Source: Luteibacter yeojuensis
GTDB lineage: Bacteria; Pseudomonadota; Gammaproteobacteria; Xanthomonadales; Rhodanobacteraceae
Direction of reading: 5' to 3'
DNA: 64,000 nucleotides
Assembly (NCBI RefSeq): GCF_011742875.1
Contig: NZ_JAAQTL010000001.1
Coordinates: 2,232,001 to 2,296,000 of the forward strand
Part shown: positions 17,422 through 25,442 of the stretch, in pieces
Layout of the letters: each line of letters begins with the position of its first letter
Position numbering within the stretch: the stretch's first letter is position 1
Notes under the pieces: generated by a model
Databases searched by the model: none
What the model saw: the letters and a program-made list of their open reading frames with translations, nothing else
Told to the model about the DNA's origin: nothing
Position numbers and translations under genes: made by a program

Positions 17422-18300
17422 TCAGGCTTCCGTGCGACTGCGCCGGGAGGCGGCTTTCTTCGCCGGCGCCTTCTTTGGCGCGGCCTTCTTCGCCGGGGCT
17501 TTCTTCGCGACGGTCCGCTTCGGGGCGGATGCGGACAACTCGACCCAGGTCGGCGCATGGTCGCTCGCCTTGGGCTGGTCGCGCACCCAGCGGTCCACGT
17601 TCGCGTCCTTCAACCTGCCCGCCAGGGGTGGAGCCAGCAGCACGTGATCGATGCGCAGTCCGCGGTCGCGAGGCCAGTGCTGGCGGAAATAATCCCAGAA
17701 CGTGTAAATCCGTTCGTCGGGGTGTCGCTTGCGCAGCGCGTCGACCCAGCCCTGGGCCAGGAGGCGGGCGTACGCGTCGCGGCTCTCCGGTTGCAGCAGC
17801 GCGTCGCGCCGCCAGTGCGTCGGGTCGTAGATGTCCTCGTCGGTAGGCACGACGTTGTAATCGCCGGCGAGCACGACGGGCTGCCCCGAATCGAGCAGCC
17901 TCTGCGCGTGGCGAAGGAAGCGTTCGAACCAGGCGAGCTTGTACTCGAACTTCGGACCGGGCCACGGATTGCCGTTGGGCAGGTAGAGGCATCCGACCAG
18001 GATGCCGTGTGCCATCGCCTCGAGGTAGCGGCTCTGCGTGTCCTTCGCGTCGCCAGGGAGCCCGCGGCGGCTCTCCACGGGATCGACACCCTTCGCCAGG
18101 ATGGCCACGCCGTTCCAGGACGCCTGCCCCGCCCACAACGCGCCGTACCCCGCGTCGTTGATCGCACCGATGGGGAATCCCTCGTCCACCGCCTTCAGCT
18201 CCTGCAGGCAGGCGATGTCGGGCGCCTCGCGTTCCAGCCATTCGAGCAGGTTCGGCAGGCGGGAGCGGATGCCATTGACGTTGTAGGTGGCGATTTTCAT
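17422..18300 (-). CDS. xthA: Exodeoxyribonuclease III with lysine/alanine-rich tail
   Basis: A 292-residue DNA repair nuclease (AP endonuclease and 3'-5' exonuclease on double-stranded DNA). The family motifs are complete: MKIATYNVNGIRSRL at the N-terminus, CLQELKA with the metal-binding Glu, AGDYNVVPTD (Asp and Asn of the active site), LRIDHVLL, and the SDHAPTWVEL C-terminal His. The catalytic domain ends near residue 256. About 35 further residues are made almost only of Lys, Ala and Pro (repeats of KKAPAKKAA) and end in ASRRSRTEA, like histone H1 or AlgR3-type tails. This tail is not part of standard ExoIII and probably adds non-specific DNA binding. The start matches the family N-terminus exactly. 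Confidence 0.92.
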   Translation of the reverse strand: MKIATYNVNGIRSRLPNLLEWLEREAPDIACLQELKAVDEGFPIGAINDAGYGALWAGQASWNGVAILAKGVDPVESRRGLPGDAKDTQSRYLEAMAHGILVGCLYLPNGNPWPGPKFEYKLAWFERFLRHAQRLLDSGQPVVLAGDYNVVPTDEDIYDPTHWRRDALLQPESRDAYARLLAQGWVDALRKRHPDERIYTFWDYFRQHWPRDRGLRIDHVLLAPPLAGRLKDANVDRWVRDQPKASDHAPTWVELSASAPKRTVAKKAPAKKAAPKKAPAKKAASRRSRTEA

Positions 18301-18763
18301 CGCGCGACTGTCCGGCAGCCGGGGTACACAAAGAGTGACGGCCCACTCGATGGTTGGCACGACATTTGCCTCGATCCAAAAACGGGCGCCCGGCGAGCGC
18401 TTCGGCACCTTCCCGGCAACATTTTTTTACGATCCGTTCCGGGCCGGGAATGCACGTTTCCGGCAAGGTTTTTCGAAGTGATTAATCCCTGTAAATATGC
18501 GTAGTTACTGTCGATTTTGCTGCGAAGCAACATCGTTCGGACTTCTATTTGGACTGATCCGCGACCTCCTCACAACCGCTGGACAACCCCTCCGACGTGC
18601 TGTAAACCTTCGAGCAATTCCATTTGGATCGAGGCAAATGGATGTAAGCGACGGAGCGCGGGAGGGGAGCTTCCAGGCTCCTCATCGCGGGGTTTTCGGG
18701 TGGGAGCCCGAGCCGCGTCTTCCGCGGGATCGTCTTTTCGGGGCATCACTTTTCGGGGAAAGC
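18301..18763. other. Intergenic region upstream of TonB-dependent receptor
   Basis: A 463-base gap between divergent genes that is clearly richer in A and T than its surroundings, especially 18420-18560. This fits the control region of the TonB-receptor gene and of xthA. It contains an inverted repeat CCATTTG, 8 bases, CAAATGG (18620-18641), a possible operator or small hairpin. GGGGAAA just before 18764 is the receptor's ribosome-binding site. I see no open frame with coding character and no recognised riboswitch. Confidence 0.5.
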
Positions 18764-21700
18764 ATGAAGAAGCAGTTTCTCTCTCGCAGGAGCGCACTTG
18801 CACTGGCGGTCTGTACCTGCCTGAGCGGCGTTTCGAGCGTTTATGCACAGTCCACCACCGGCGCCATCAATGGCTCGGCTCCGGTGGCAGGAAATGAAAC
18901 CATCGTCATCGAGAGCGGCTCCGGCTTCCGCCGCGAGGTCCAGGTCGATGAGCGTGGGCGCTACGCCGTCTCCCAGTTGCCCCTGGGCACCTACACGGTG
19001 ACCCTGATGCGCGACGGTGCCGCCGTCGATTCGCGCAAGAACGTCGCCCTTCGCGTCGGCGCTAGCACCGACGTCTCGTTCAACGCCGCGCCCGCCGTGG
19101 CGGCCAACGCGGAAAGCCTGGAAGGCGTGACCGTCACCGGTAACGCGCTGCCCAGCATCGACGTGACCGCGGTCGACTCGCGCACCGTCATCACCTCCGA
19201 GCAGCTTTCGAAGATTCCCCTGGGCCGCTCGGCCGAGGACATCGCCCGCCTCGCACCCGGCGTGGTCAACAACGGCGGCGGCTTCGCCAGCGATACCGGC
19301 CGCTCGGTCGCCAGCTTCGGCGGTGCCGCGGCGAACGAGAACGCCTACTACGTCAACGGCTTCAATACCACCGACCCGCTCAACGCCCTCGGCGGCCTGC
19401 AGCTTCCCTACGGCGCGATCGACCAGCAGGAGGTCTACACCGGCGGCTACAGCGCGCAGTACGGCCGTTCCGATGGCGGCGTGATCAACCAGGTGGGCAA
19501 GCGCGGCACGAACCAGTGGCACTACGGTGCGCAGGTGCTGTGGGAGCCGGCATGGGCACGTGCCTCGGGTCCGAACCTGCACTACGCCAACACGCCGGCA
19601 TCGGCACCGGCCGGCGACCTGTACCAGCCGAAGAGCCAGAACGACAAGTGGACCACCACGGTCAGCGCGTATGCCAGCGGTCCGCTCATCAAGGACAAGC
19701 TGTTCTTCTTCCTGGCTGGCGAGTTCGAGAGGCAGGGGCTGCGCGAGGTCAACAACGTCGGCAACAACACGCCCGCCGACACGAGGGATTACCGCAATCC
19801 GCGCTGGTACGGCAAGCTCGACTGGAACATCAACGACAACAACATCCTCGAACTGACCAGCGCCGGCGACAAGCGCGAAGGCTCGGGCACCCGTTACAGC
19901 TACGACTACGCCAACCTTTCGCGCACCGCGCGCATCGGCGACCTCAACGACACCAAGACCGGTGGCGACCTGTGGGTGGCGAAGTACACCGGTTACATCA
20001 CGGACAACCTGACCGTGAGTGCCATGTACGGCAAGATGTCGAGCAAGAACTACGACCAGCCGACCGACTACGATCCGAACCTGATCCGCGTCGACAACCC
20101 CGTGCGCCAGAATCCGGCGCTCAACGGCGGTACGCCGATCCAGAACACCCAGGTGGCGGACATCAGCTCGCCGGGCCGCGGCAACAAGTCGACCAACTTC
20201 CGCTTAGACGTCGCCTACGTCCTCGGCGACCATACGATCTCGGTCGGCATCGACAACGTGCGTTCGCGTGTCGAGGACTTCGGTACGCAAAGCCCGGGTC
20301 CCGGCTATGTGTGGACCTACGGCCACTCCGACGATCCGATGGAAGCCATCGACAACACGCCGGGGCGCAACTTCGTGCCCGCGCCCGGCCTGTTCCCGAA
20401 CGGTGAGCAGGGTTACTTCGTCAGCAAGAACATCGTCAACAACCGCGTGAACGTGCGCTCCGACCAGAAGGCGCAGTACATCGAGGACAAGTGGCAGATC
20501 AACGACCGCTGGCTGCTGTCCGTCGGTCTGCGCAACGACCAGTTCACGGACTACAACCAGTTCGGCCAGCCGTTCATCGAACAGACCCGGCCGCAGTGGG
20601 CGCCCCGCCTCGGCGCGTCGTGGGACGTGAACGGCGACGGCAGCTTCAAGGTCTACGCCAACGCCGGCCGTTACTACCTCGGCCTGCCGCTCAACCCGGC
20701 GACGGGCGCGGCCGCCGGCTATACCGCCACGCAACAGTACTTCACGTACTCCGGCATCGACCCGGTGACCGGCAATCCGACCGGCCTCACCCAGTTCAGC
20801 GGCGTGGTCTCGGGTAACAACTCGTACGGTATCCCGCCCGACCCCCGCACGGTCGCCGCGAAGGACCTCAAGTCCGAGAACCAGGACGAGTTCATCCTGG
20901 GCTTCGACAAGACCTTCAACGAGAACTGGACCTACGGCGTCAAGTTGACCCAGCGCAAGCTCAATGCGGTCATCGACGACTTCTGCGACCTCGACGTCGT
21001 CACGAACAAGGCCGCGGCGCTCGGCTACACCGTCGGCTCGACGAACAGCTGCTACCTCGTCAATGGCGGCCATTCGAACAAGTTCACGCTCATCGACACC
21101 GCGGGCAATCCTTTCGTGGTGCCGCTCAGCCGCGAAGAGATGGGCATGCCGAAGACGAAGCGCCGTTACCTGGCCGCGGAGTTCTACCTCGAGCATCAGT
21201 TCGACGGCACGTGGTACGGCAAGTTCGACTACGTCTGGTCGCACTCCTACGGCAACACGGAGGGCCAGGCCCGTACCGATACCCGCCAGTCGGGTGCCGC
21301 GGGCAGCGTGGACTGGGATAACCACTGGGTGATGGACTACGCCAACGGTCCGCTCGGCAACGACCACACGCATGTGTTCAAGGCCTACGGCTACTGGCAG
21401 TTCGCGCCCGAGTGGCAGCTGTCCGGCAACCTGCAGGCGATCTCGGGTGCGCCCGAAGTCTGTCTCGGCTACTGGGGTCCGAACCAGGAAGACGTCGCGC
21501 ACTACGGCAGCTCGTACCACTGGTGCGACGGCCAGCCGTCGCCTCCGGGCGACAAGGGCCGCCTGCCGTGGACCTTCCAGCTCGACCTGGGCGTGACCTA
21601 CCGGCCGGAATGGGCGGGTTCGAAGCTGGCGTTCTCCGCGAACGTCTTCAACGTGCTCAACCAGCAGCGTCCGACGTTCCGTTACCCGACGGAGTTCGAG

Positions 21701-21790
21701 AACCGCGGTACGCCGCATCCGATCTACCGCGTCCCGCTGTACACCCAGGATCCGCGTTACGCCCGCCTGGCGGTCAGCTACGACTTCTAA
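18764..21790 (+). CDS. TonB-dependent receptor, Oar-like
   Basis: A 1008-residue outer-membrane protein. It has a signal peptide (about 1-28), then a carboxypeptidase-regulatory-like beta-sandwich (about 30-105: FRREVQVDERGRYAVSQLPLGTYTVTL). The plug domain follows (about 120-250, with TVITSEQLSKIPLGRSAEDIAR and NAYYVNGFNTTDPLNALGG), then a long barrel ending YARLAVSYDF with the typical terminal Phe. This form, with a fused CarbopepD domain, is the Oar/OmpA-like TonB receptor common in Xanthomonadales. Substrates may be peptides, glycans or iron chelates, and the sequence does not decide. It is monocistronic, with a strong terminator directly after the stop. Confidence 0.92.
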   Translation: MKKQFLSRRSALALAVCTCLSGVSSVYAQSTTGAINGSAPVAGNETIVIESGSGFRREVQVDERGRYAVSQLPLGTYTVTLMRDGAAVDSRKNVALRVGASTDVSFNAAPAVAANAESLEGVTVTGNALPSIDVTAVDSRTVITSEQLSKIPLGRSAEDIARLAPGVVNNGGGFASDTGRSVASFGGAAANENAYYVNGFNTTDPLNALGGLQLPYGAIDQQEVYTGGYSAQYGRSDGGVINQVGKRGTNQWHYGAQVLWEPAWARASGPNLHYANTPASAPAGDLYQPKSQNDKWTTTVSAYASGPLIKDKLFFFLAGEFERQGLREVNNVGNNTPADTRDYRNPRWYGKLDWNINDNNILELTSAGDKREGSGTRYSYDYANLSRTARIGDLNDTKTGGDLWVAKYTGYITDNLTVSAMYGKMSSKNYDQPTDYDPNLIRVDNPVRQNPALNGGTPIQNTQVADISSPGRGNKSTNFRLDVAYVLGDHTISVGIDNVRSRVEDFGTQSPGPGYVWTYGHSDDPMEAIDNTPGRNFVPAPGLFPNGEQGYFVSKNIVNNRVNVRSDQKAQYIEDKWQINDRWLLSVGLRNDQFTDYNQFGQPFIEQTRPQWAPRLGASWDVNGDGSFKVYANAGRYYLGLPLNPATGAAAGYTATQQYFTYSGIDPVTGNPTGLTQFSGVVSGNNSYGIPPDPRTVAAKDLKSENQDEFILGFDKTFNENWTYGVKLTQRKLNAVIDDFCDLDVVTNKAAALGYTVGSTNSCYLVNGGHSNKFTLIDTAGNPFVVPLSREEMGMPKTKRRYLAAEFYLEHQFDGTWYGKFDYVWSHSYGNTEGQARTDTRQSGAAGSVDWDNHWVMDYANGPLGNDHTHVFKAYGYWQFAPEWQLSGNLQAISGAPEVCLGYWGPNQEDVAHYGSSYHWCDGQPSPPGDKGRLPWTFQLDLGVTYRPEWAGSKLAFSANVFNVLNQQRPTFRYPTEFENRGTPHPIYRVPLYTQDPRYARLAVSYDF

Positions 21791-21891
21791 GAGCGCTTAA
21801 GACGACCCAGATCCCTGTGTGACACTTGCGCCCCTCTACGGGAACCGACTCCTCCCCAGCCGGTTCCCGTAGACCGGGCGCTCTTTTTTTT
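21790..21891 (+). terminator. Nested hairpin terminator after TonB receptor gene
   Basis: A perfect 12-base stem CTACGGGAACCG / CGGTTCCCGTAG (21836-21847 with 21861-21872) is enclosed by an outer pair AGAGCGC (21790-21796) / GCGCTCT (21878-21884). It is followed by a run of T to 21891. The outer arm starts at the receptor's stop codon. The last bases also form the stop codon of the converging gene, so termination from the other side may share the structure. Confidence 0.85.
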
Positions 21892-22282
21892 AGCGCGACT
21901 CGCCCGAGGCGGCGACGACCCTTTCGATGTAATCGAGAACCTCGGCCAGCGGAAGGTCGAAGATGCCTGCGTCGCCGTTGTCGTACGCCTGGCGCCAGAC
22001 GCCGTAGCCGTCGCGCCAACCCTCGTCGCCATCGGCCACGCCATCGACCTGGAGAAGGCTCCTGTCGAGGCTGGCGCGCGAGACGGCCGCGTGGCGCATG
22101 GCGGGCTGCAGGCCGCCGGGGAGCCGATGGTTCCGCAGTTTCACGTCCAGGATGGAAACGTGGAAGACCTCTCCGTCCTCGGGCTCATGGTCGATCCGAC
22201 GGATCGCCACGCGCGACGCCTCCTCGCTCGGGCGGGTGCGATAGGTCCAGGCCTGGCCCACGGCATAGTCGGGCTTGCTCAC
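21890..22282 (-). CDS. Hypothetical protein
   Basis: A 130-residue soluble protein starting at a GTG (22282) with GAGGAGA about 9 bases upstream. The sequence is MSKPDYAVGQAWTYRTRPSE, then EASRVAIRRIDHEPEDGEVF, HVSILDVKLR and a C-terminal helix (PLAEVLDYIERVVAASGESR). The central strand-rich part (GQAWTYRTRP...VFHVSILDVKL) suggests a small beta-barrel or sandwich. I do not recognise a family and see no signal peptide or membrane segment. The gene converges on the TonB receptor and is divergent from fpr. Confidence 0.7.
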   Translation of the reverse strand: MSKPDYAVGQAWTYRTRPSEEASRVAIRRIDHEPEDGEVFHVSILDVKLRNHRLPGGLQPAMRHAAVSRASLDRSLLQVDGVADGDEGWRDGYGVWRQAYDNGDAGIFDLPLAEVLDYIERVVAASGESR

Positions 22283-22506
22283 CGGCGTCTCTCCTCTTCC
22301 TGCGAACGGCCTCGCATCTTAGTGCAGCCGGGGGCCCGGGCGCCCCGCCCCGAGATGGCTTAAACTTGTGCCCCATGAGCGCGCACCCACCGGTGCGACG
22401 CGACGAGCGAGGCAGCGCGGCCCGAGGGCCGCTTCCCCAGCCAAGCCCGGCTACCGCGCGTGGCGCGATGGCCCGTCCCTTTCCGTCTTCGAGGTTCAAG
22501 CAAACC

Positions 22507-23283
22507 ATGGTGGCACTGGCGACCGAACACGTCATCGACGTGCATCACTGGAACGACAGCCTGTTCAGCTTCCGCACCACCCGCGATCCGGGCTTCCGTT
22601 TCGAAAGCGGGCATTTCGTGATGATCGGCCTGGAGGTCGAGGGCAGGCCGCTCATGCGCGCCTATTCGATCGCCAGCGCGCATTACGAGGAGCACCTCGA
22701 GTTTTTCAGTATCAAGGTGCAGGACGGTCCGCTCACCTCGCGCCTGCAGCACCTGAAGCCGGGCGATCCGATCATCGTCAGCCGCAAGCCCACGGGCACC
22801 CTCGTGCTCAACGACCTGAAGCCCGGCAAGCGGCTGTACCTGCTCGGTACCGGCACGGGGCTGGCTCCCTTCCTCTCGATCATCCGCGATCCGGACACGT
22901 ACGAGCGCTTCGACAAGGTGGTGCTGGCCCACGGCGTGCGCCACGTGAACGACCTCGCCTACTCGGATTACATCGAGAAGGAGCTGCCCAACCACGAGTA
23001 CCTGGGCGACCTGGTGCGCGAGAAGCTGGTCTATTACCCCACCGTCACGCGCGAGCCGTTCCGCAACCGCGGACGCATCACCGATGCCATCGCCGATGGC
23101 GAGATGGCGCGCGCGACCGGCCTTCCGCAACTGAATCCCGCCGAGGACCGCGTGATGCTCTGCGGCAGTCCCTCGATGCTGGACGACATCTGCGTTCTGC
23201 TCGACGGGGAAGGTTTCGAGGCCTCGCCGCGCACGCGCGAACCGGGCGATTACGTCATCGAACGAGCCTTCGTGGAAAAGTAG
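22507..23283 (+). CDS. fpr: Ferredoxin--NADP+ reductase
   Basis: A 258-residue flavoprotein of the bacterial FPR subfamily. It has an FAD domain with FRFESGHFVMIGLEVEG, the FAD-binding RAYSIAS (around residues 55-61) and SRLQHLKPGDPI. An NADP domain follows, with LLGTGTGLAPFLSIIRD (around 116-132), VMLCGSPSMLDD and a short C-terminal tail ending VEK. It passes electrons between NADPH and ferredoxin or flavodoxin and is commonly induced by oxidative stress. The family N-terminus (MVALATEHVIDVHHWND) begins at the ATG at 22507. The open frame continues far upstream, but that part lacks family similarity. Confidence 0.92.
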   Translation: MVALATEHVIDVHHWNDSLFSFRTTRDPGFRFESGHFVMIGLEVEGRPLMRAYSIASAHYEEHLEFFSIKVQDGPLTSRLQHLKPGDPIIVSRKPTGTLVLNDLKPGKRLYLLGTGTGLAPFLSIIRDPDTYERFDKVVLAHGVRHVNDLAYSDYIEKELPNHEYLGDLVREKLVYYPTVTREPFRNRGRITDAIADGEMARATGLPQLNPAEDRVMLCGSPSMLDDICVLLDGEGFEASPRTREPGDYVIERAFVEK

Positions 23284-23288
23284 CCCTC

Positions 23289-23366
23289 TGTAGGAGCCTC
23301 TATGGCGGCGAGGGAAATCTTGCAGGGCCGTCGCGAGATTTTCTCGCCGCTATAGCGGCTCCTACA
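23289..23366. repeat. Paired REP-like palindrome, family A
   Basis: Two inverted arms, TGTAGGAGCC at the left and GGCTCCTACA at the right. Each is followed inward by a GGCGAG / CTCGCC block, separated by about 30 bases of unrelated loop. The right arm carries CTCGCCGCTATAGCGGCTCC. Other family A elements lie at 27214, 38190 and 58349, with a compact form at 59279. The element sits in the gap between convergent fpr and the kinase-like gene. Confidence 0.85.
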
Positions 23367-23371
23367 CGAGG

Positions 23372-24034
23372 TCAGCGCCGGATGCGGCCCTGGCCTTCGT
23401 TGTCCCAGTAGCCGAAGATGCGGCGGGCGACGAGCTTGTAGAGGCGCTTCCCGGTCGCACGCCACAAGCGCGAGTGGGCCGCCGGCCGCGCCAGCATCGC
23501 ATATTGCCTCGACGTGAGCGCCTGCGGCGCATACGTGCGCTTGTGCTTCAGCAGGTGGCGCAGGTCCTCGCGCGCCAGCAGGCGGAACAGCGGACCCCGG
23601 CGCCCACGGGTCCAGGCGATCTGGAAATCCACGAGGCCCGGCGTGCCGTCCTCCCGGACCAGCCAGTTGGGCTCCTTCGCCAGGTCGTTGTGCACGATGC
23701 CGCGGCGATGCAGTGCGACCAGCAAGCGCAGTGCCGCGCGGTAATAGGCGGGGTCCAGGGGCCTGCCCAGTTGCATCGGCTGTCCCGCCATGTAGCTGCG
23801 CTCGAGGACGTGTCCGGTCCACGCGAGCAGGCGCGGCACGCCGTCCACGCCATCCAGCCGGGCGAGCGCGCGTGCCTCGCGGGCCGCGGCACGGCGGGCG
23901 AACCAGCGGGCCCACCAGCGCGCCGGACCGATGTCGCGGCGAATCAGCGTGATGCCGTTGCGCTCGACGCGCTCGATCCGGCCGAGTTCGTCGGCCTTGA
24001 GCACGGTAATGGATTCCGTCGTCGCGTTATGCAC
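23372..24034 (-). CDS. Protein kinase-fold protein, lipopolysaccharide-kinase-like
   Basis: A 220-residue protein with the core of the eukaryotic-type/LPS kinase fold. The catalytic loop is HNDLAKEPNWLV (around residues 115-126, HxD with following N), and GLVDFQIAW holds the metal-binding Asp in a DFQ instead of DFG. LERSYMAGQPM resembles the hinge. The N-terminal lobe is short and Arg-rich (ARWWARWFARRAAAREARAL), and a glycine-rich loop is not obvious. The closest resemblance is to Kdo/WaaP-like kinases that phosphorylate lipid A core sugars, but aminoglycoside-kinase-like roles are possible. It starts at GTG 24034 with GAAGGA 5 bases upstream. Confidence 0.75.
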   Translation of the reverse strand: MHNATTESITVLKADELGRIERVERNGITLIRRDIGPARWWARWFARRAAAREARALARLDGVDGVPRLLAWTGHVLERSYMAGQPMQLGRPLDPAYYRAALRLLVALHRRGIVHNDLAKEPNWLVREDGTPGLVDFQIAWTRGRRGPLFRLLAREDLRHLLKHKRTYAPQALTSRQYAMLARPAAHSRLWRATGKRLYKLVARRIFGYWDNEGQGRIRR

Positions 24035-24116
24035 GCTCTTCCTTCGCTATGTTGACGCGCTCTCCGCAGGAGACGCTCTAGGCTAAGATACGTACTTCGC
24101 AGGGAGAGAACGCACG

Positions 24117-24884
24117 ATGCTACTGCGACATATCCTGTCGCTGGCCATTGCCGGGGCCGGCCTGACCGGCTGCCACGACGCCGACCGGACGAACGGGGGC
24201 GATACGACGCCGTCCGCGGGGACGGGCGCCGACAAGGATACCCCTTCGGCCCGCCAAGGCCTCTATACGATGGAACTGAAGCTTCCCGAGCTTCCGCCGG
24301 GAGCGCGCGAGCTGCGCGATACCATCGACCGCTACGTGGAAGAACAAAAGCGCAGCTTCCTCGCCAGCCTGGATACCCCGGCAGCGCGCGCGCGGGCGCG
24401 CGAGCTGCCCTGGGACCTGAACATGGTCATCGCCGTGGCCTCCCGGACCGACCGCTTCATCAACGTGCAGGTCGACGGCTCGTCGTTCACCGGGGGCGCC
24501 CATCCCGTGCCGATCGTCGACAGCTTCACATACGATGTGCAGGAGGGGCGCGTGGTGGAAATCGACGACCTGTTCGCCGACCCGAAGGCCGCCGAGGGCG
24601 CCTTCGCCACCGAGGCACGCCGGCAACTGCTCACCGCGCTGGACGACCAGGACGAACCGCTGGCCTCCAGCAGCGAGCAGATCGACGAGGGGACAGAGCC
24701 CGGCAAGGACAACTATCGCGTGTTCAGCCTGCTCACCGGTCCGGACGACAAGGTGCGCGGCCTCACCTTCATCTTCCCGCCTTACCAGGTGGCCTCCTAC
24801 GTCGCGGGGCCCCAGGCGGTGGACGTGCCCAGCGAAGCCTTCGCCGCTTACCTGAAACCCGAGTACCGCGAGGCCTTCCGCTGA
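24117..24884 (+). CDS. Lipoprotein with DUF4163/DUF3298 (RsiV-like) domains
   Basis: A 255-residue lipoprotein with lipobox LTGC (Cys19) after a short signal peptide. A low-complexity linker follows to about residue 45. The rest resembles the DUF4163 plus DUF3298 pair: NMVIAVASRTDRFINVQVDGSSFTGGAHP (around 100-128), FTYDVQEGRVVEIDDLF, a LLTALDD helix, and FIFPPYQVASYVAGPQ near the end. This pair forms the extracytoplasmic lysozyme-binding part of RsiV in Firmicutes. In Gram-negative lipoproteins its role is open. GGAGA precedes the ATG. The stop shares one base with the next start. Confidence 0.82.
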   Translation: MLLRHILSLAIAGAGLTGCHDADRTNGGDTTPSAGTGADKDTPSARQGLYTMELKLPELPPGARELRDTIDRYVEEQKRSFLASLDTPAARARARELPWDLNMVIAVASRTDRFINVQVDGSSFTGGAHPVPIVDSFTYDVQEGRVVEIDDLFADPKAAEGAFATEARRQLLTALDDQDEPLASSSEQIDEGTEPGKDNYRVFSLLTGPDDKVRGLTFIFPPYQVASYVAGPQAVDVPSEAFAAYLKPEYREAFR

Positions 24885-25366
24885 TGGAACTGTTCCTCTA
24901 CCTCCTCGCCGCCGCGCTCGTCATCGGTGGCGTGGCGGGGGCGATCCTTCCGGTGTTGCCCGGCATTCCCATGATCTTCGGCGGCATCTGGCTCGCCGCC
25001 GCAGTGGACGAGTACCGCCACCTGGGCTGGGGCTGGCTCGTGGCGATCGGCATCGTCGGTGCCCTGGGGATCGCCCTGGATTTCGTATCGGCGTCGCTCG
25101 GCGCGAAGAAGATCGGTGCCAGCCAGCGCGCCTTGTGGGGCGCCGGCATCGGCACGGTCGTCGGCATGTTCTTCGGCATCCCCGGCCTCGTCGTCGGGCC
25201 TTTCGCGGGAGCGATGGCCGGCGAACTGTGGTCGGGGACGAGCGTGTTGCGCTCGGCGCACGTCGGCGTCGGAACATGGGTGGGCATGCTCGTGGGCATT
25301 GTCGCTAAGGTGGTGATCTCCTTCCTCATGATCGGCATGGCGGGCCTCGCCCTCCTGTTCGCCTGA
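24884..25366 (+). CDS. DUF456 family membrane protein
   Basis: A 160-residue inner-membrane protein with four to five hydrophobic segments and the glycine-rich DUF456 pattern: AILPVLPGIPMIFGGIWLAA, ALDFVSASLGAKKIGASQRA, GAGIGTVVGMFFGIPGLVVG and GAMAGELW. The internal repeat of Gly-rich membrane stretches is typical. No function is established for the family. Its ATG overlaps the stop of the RsiV-like lipoprotein gene by one base (TGATG), so the two are translationally coupled. Confidence 0.88.
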   Translation: MELFLYLLAAALVIGGVAGAILPVLPGIPMIFGGIWLAAAVDEYRHLGWGWLVAIGIVGALGIALDFVSASLGAKKIGASQRALWGAGIGTVVGMFFGIPGLVVGPFAGAMAGELWSGTSVLRSAHVGVGTWVGMLVGIVAKVVISFLMIGMAGLALLFA

Positions 25367-25442
25367 CCGGCTGGCCATCAGGCACATTGGCGGGGCGATG
25401 CCTCAACGGCTAGTCTCGGCGGACTACCACGGGGAGAGACGC

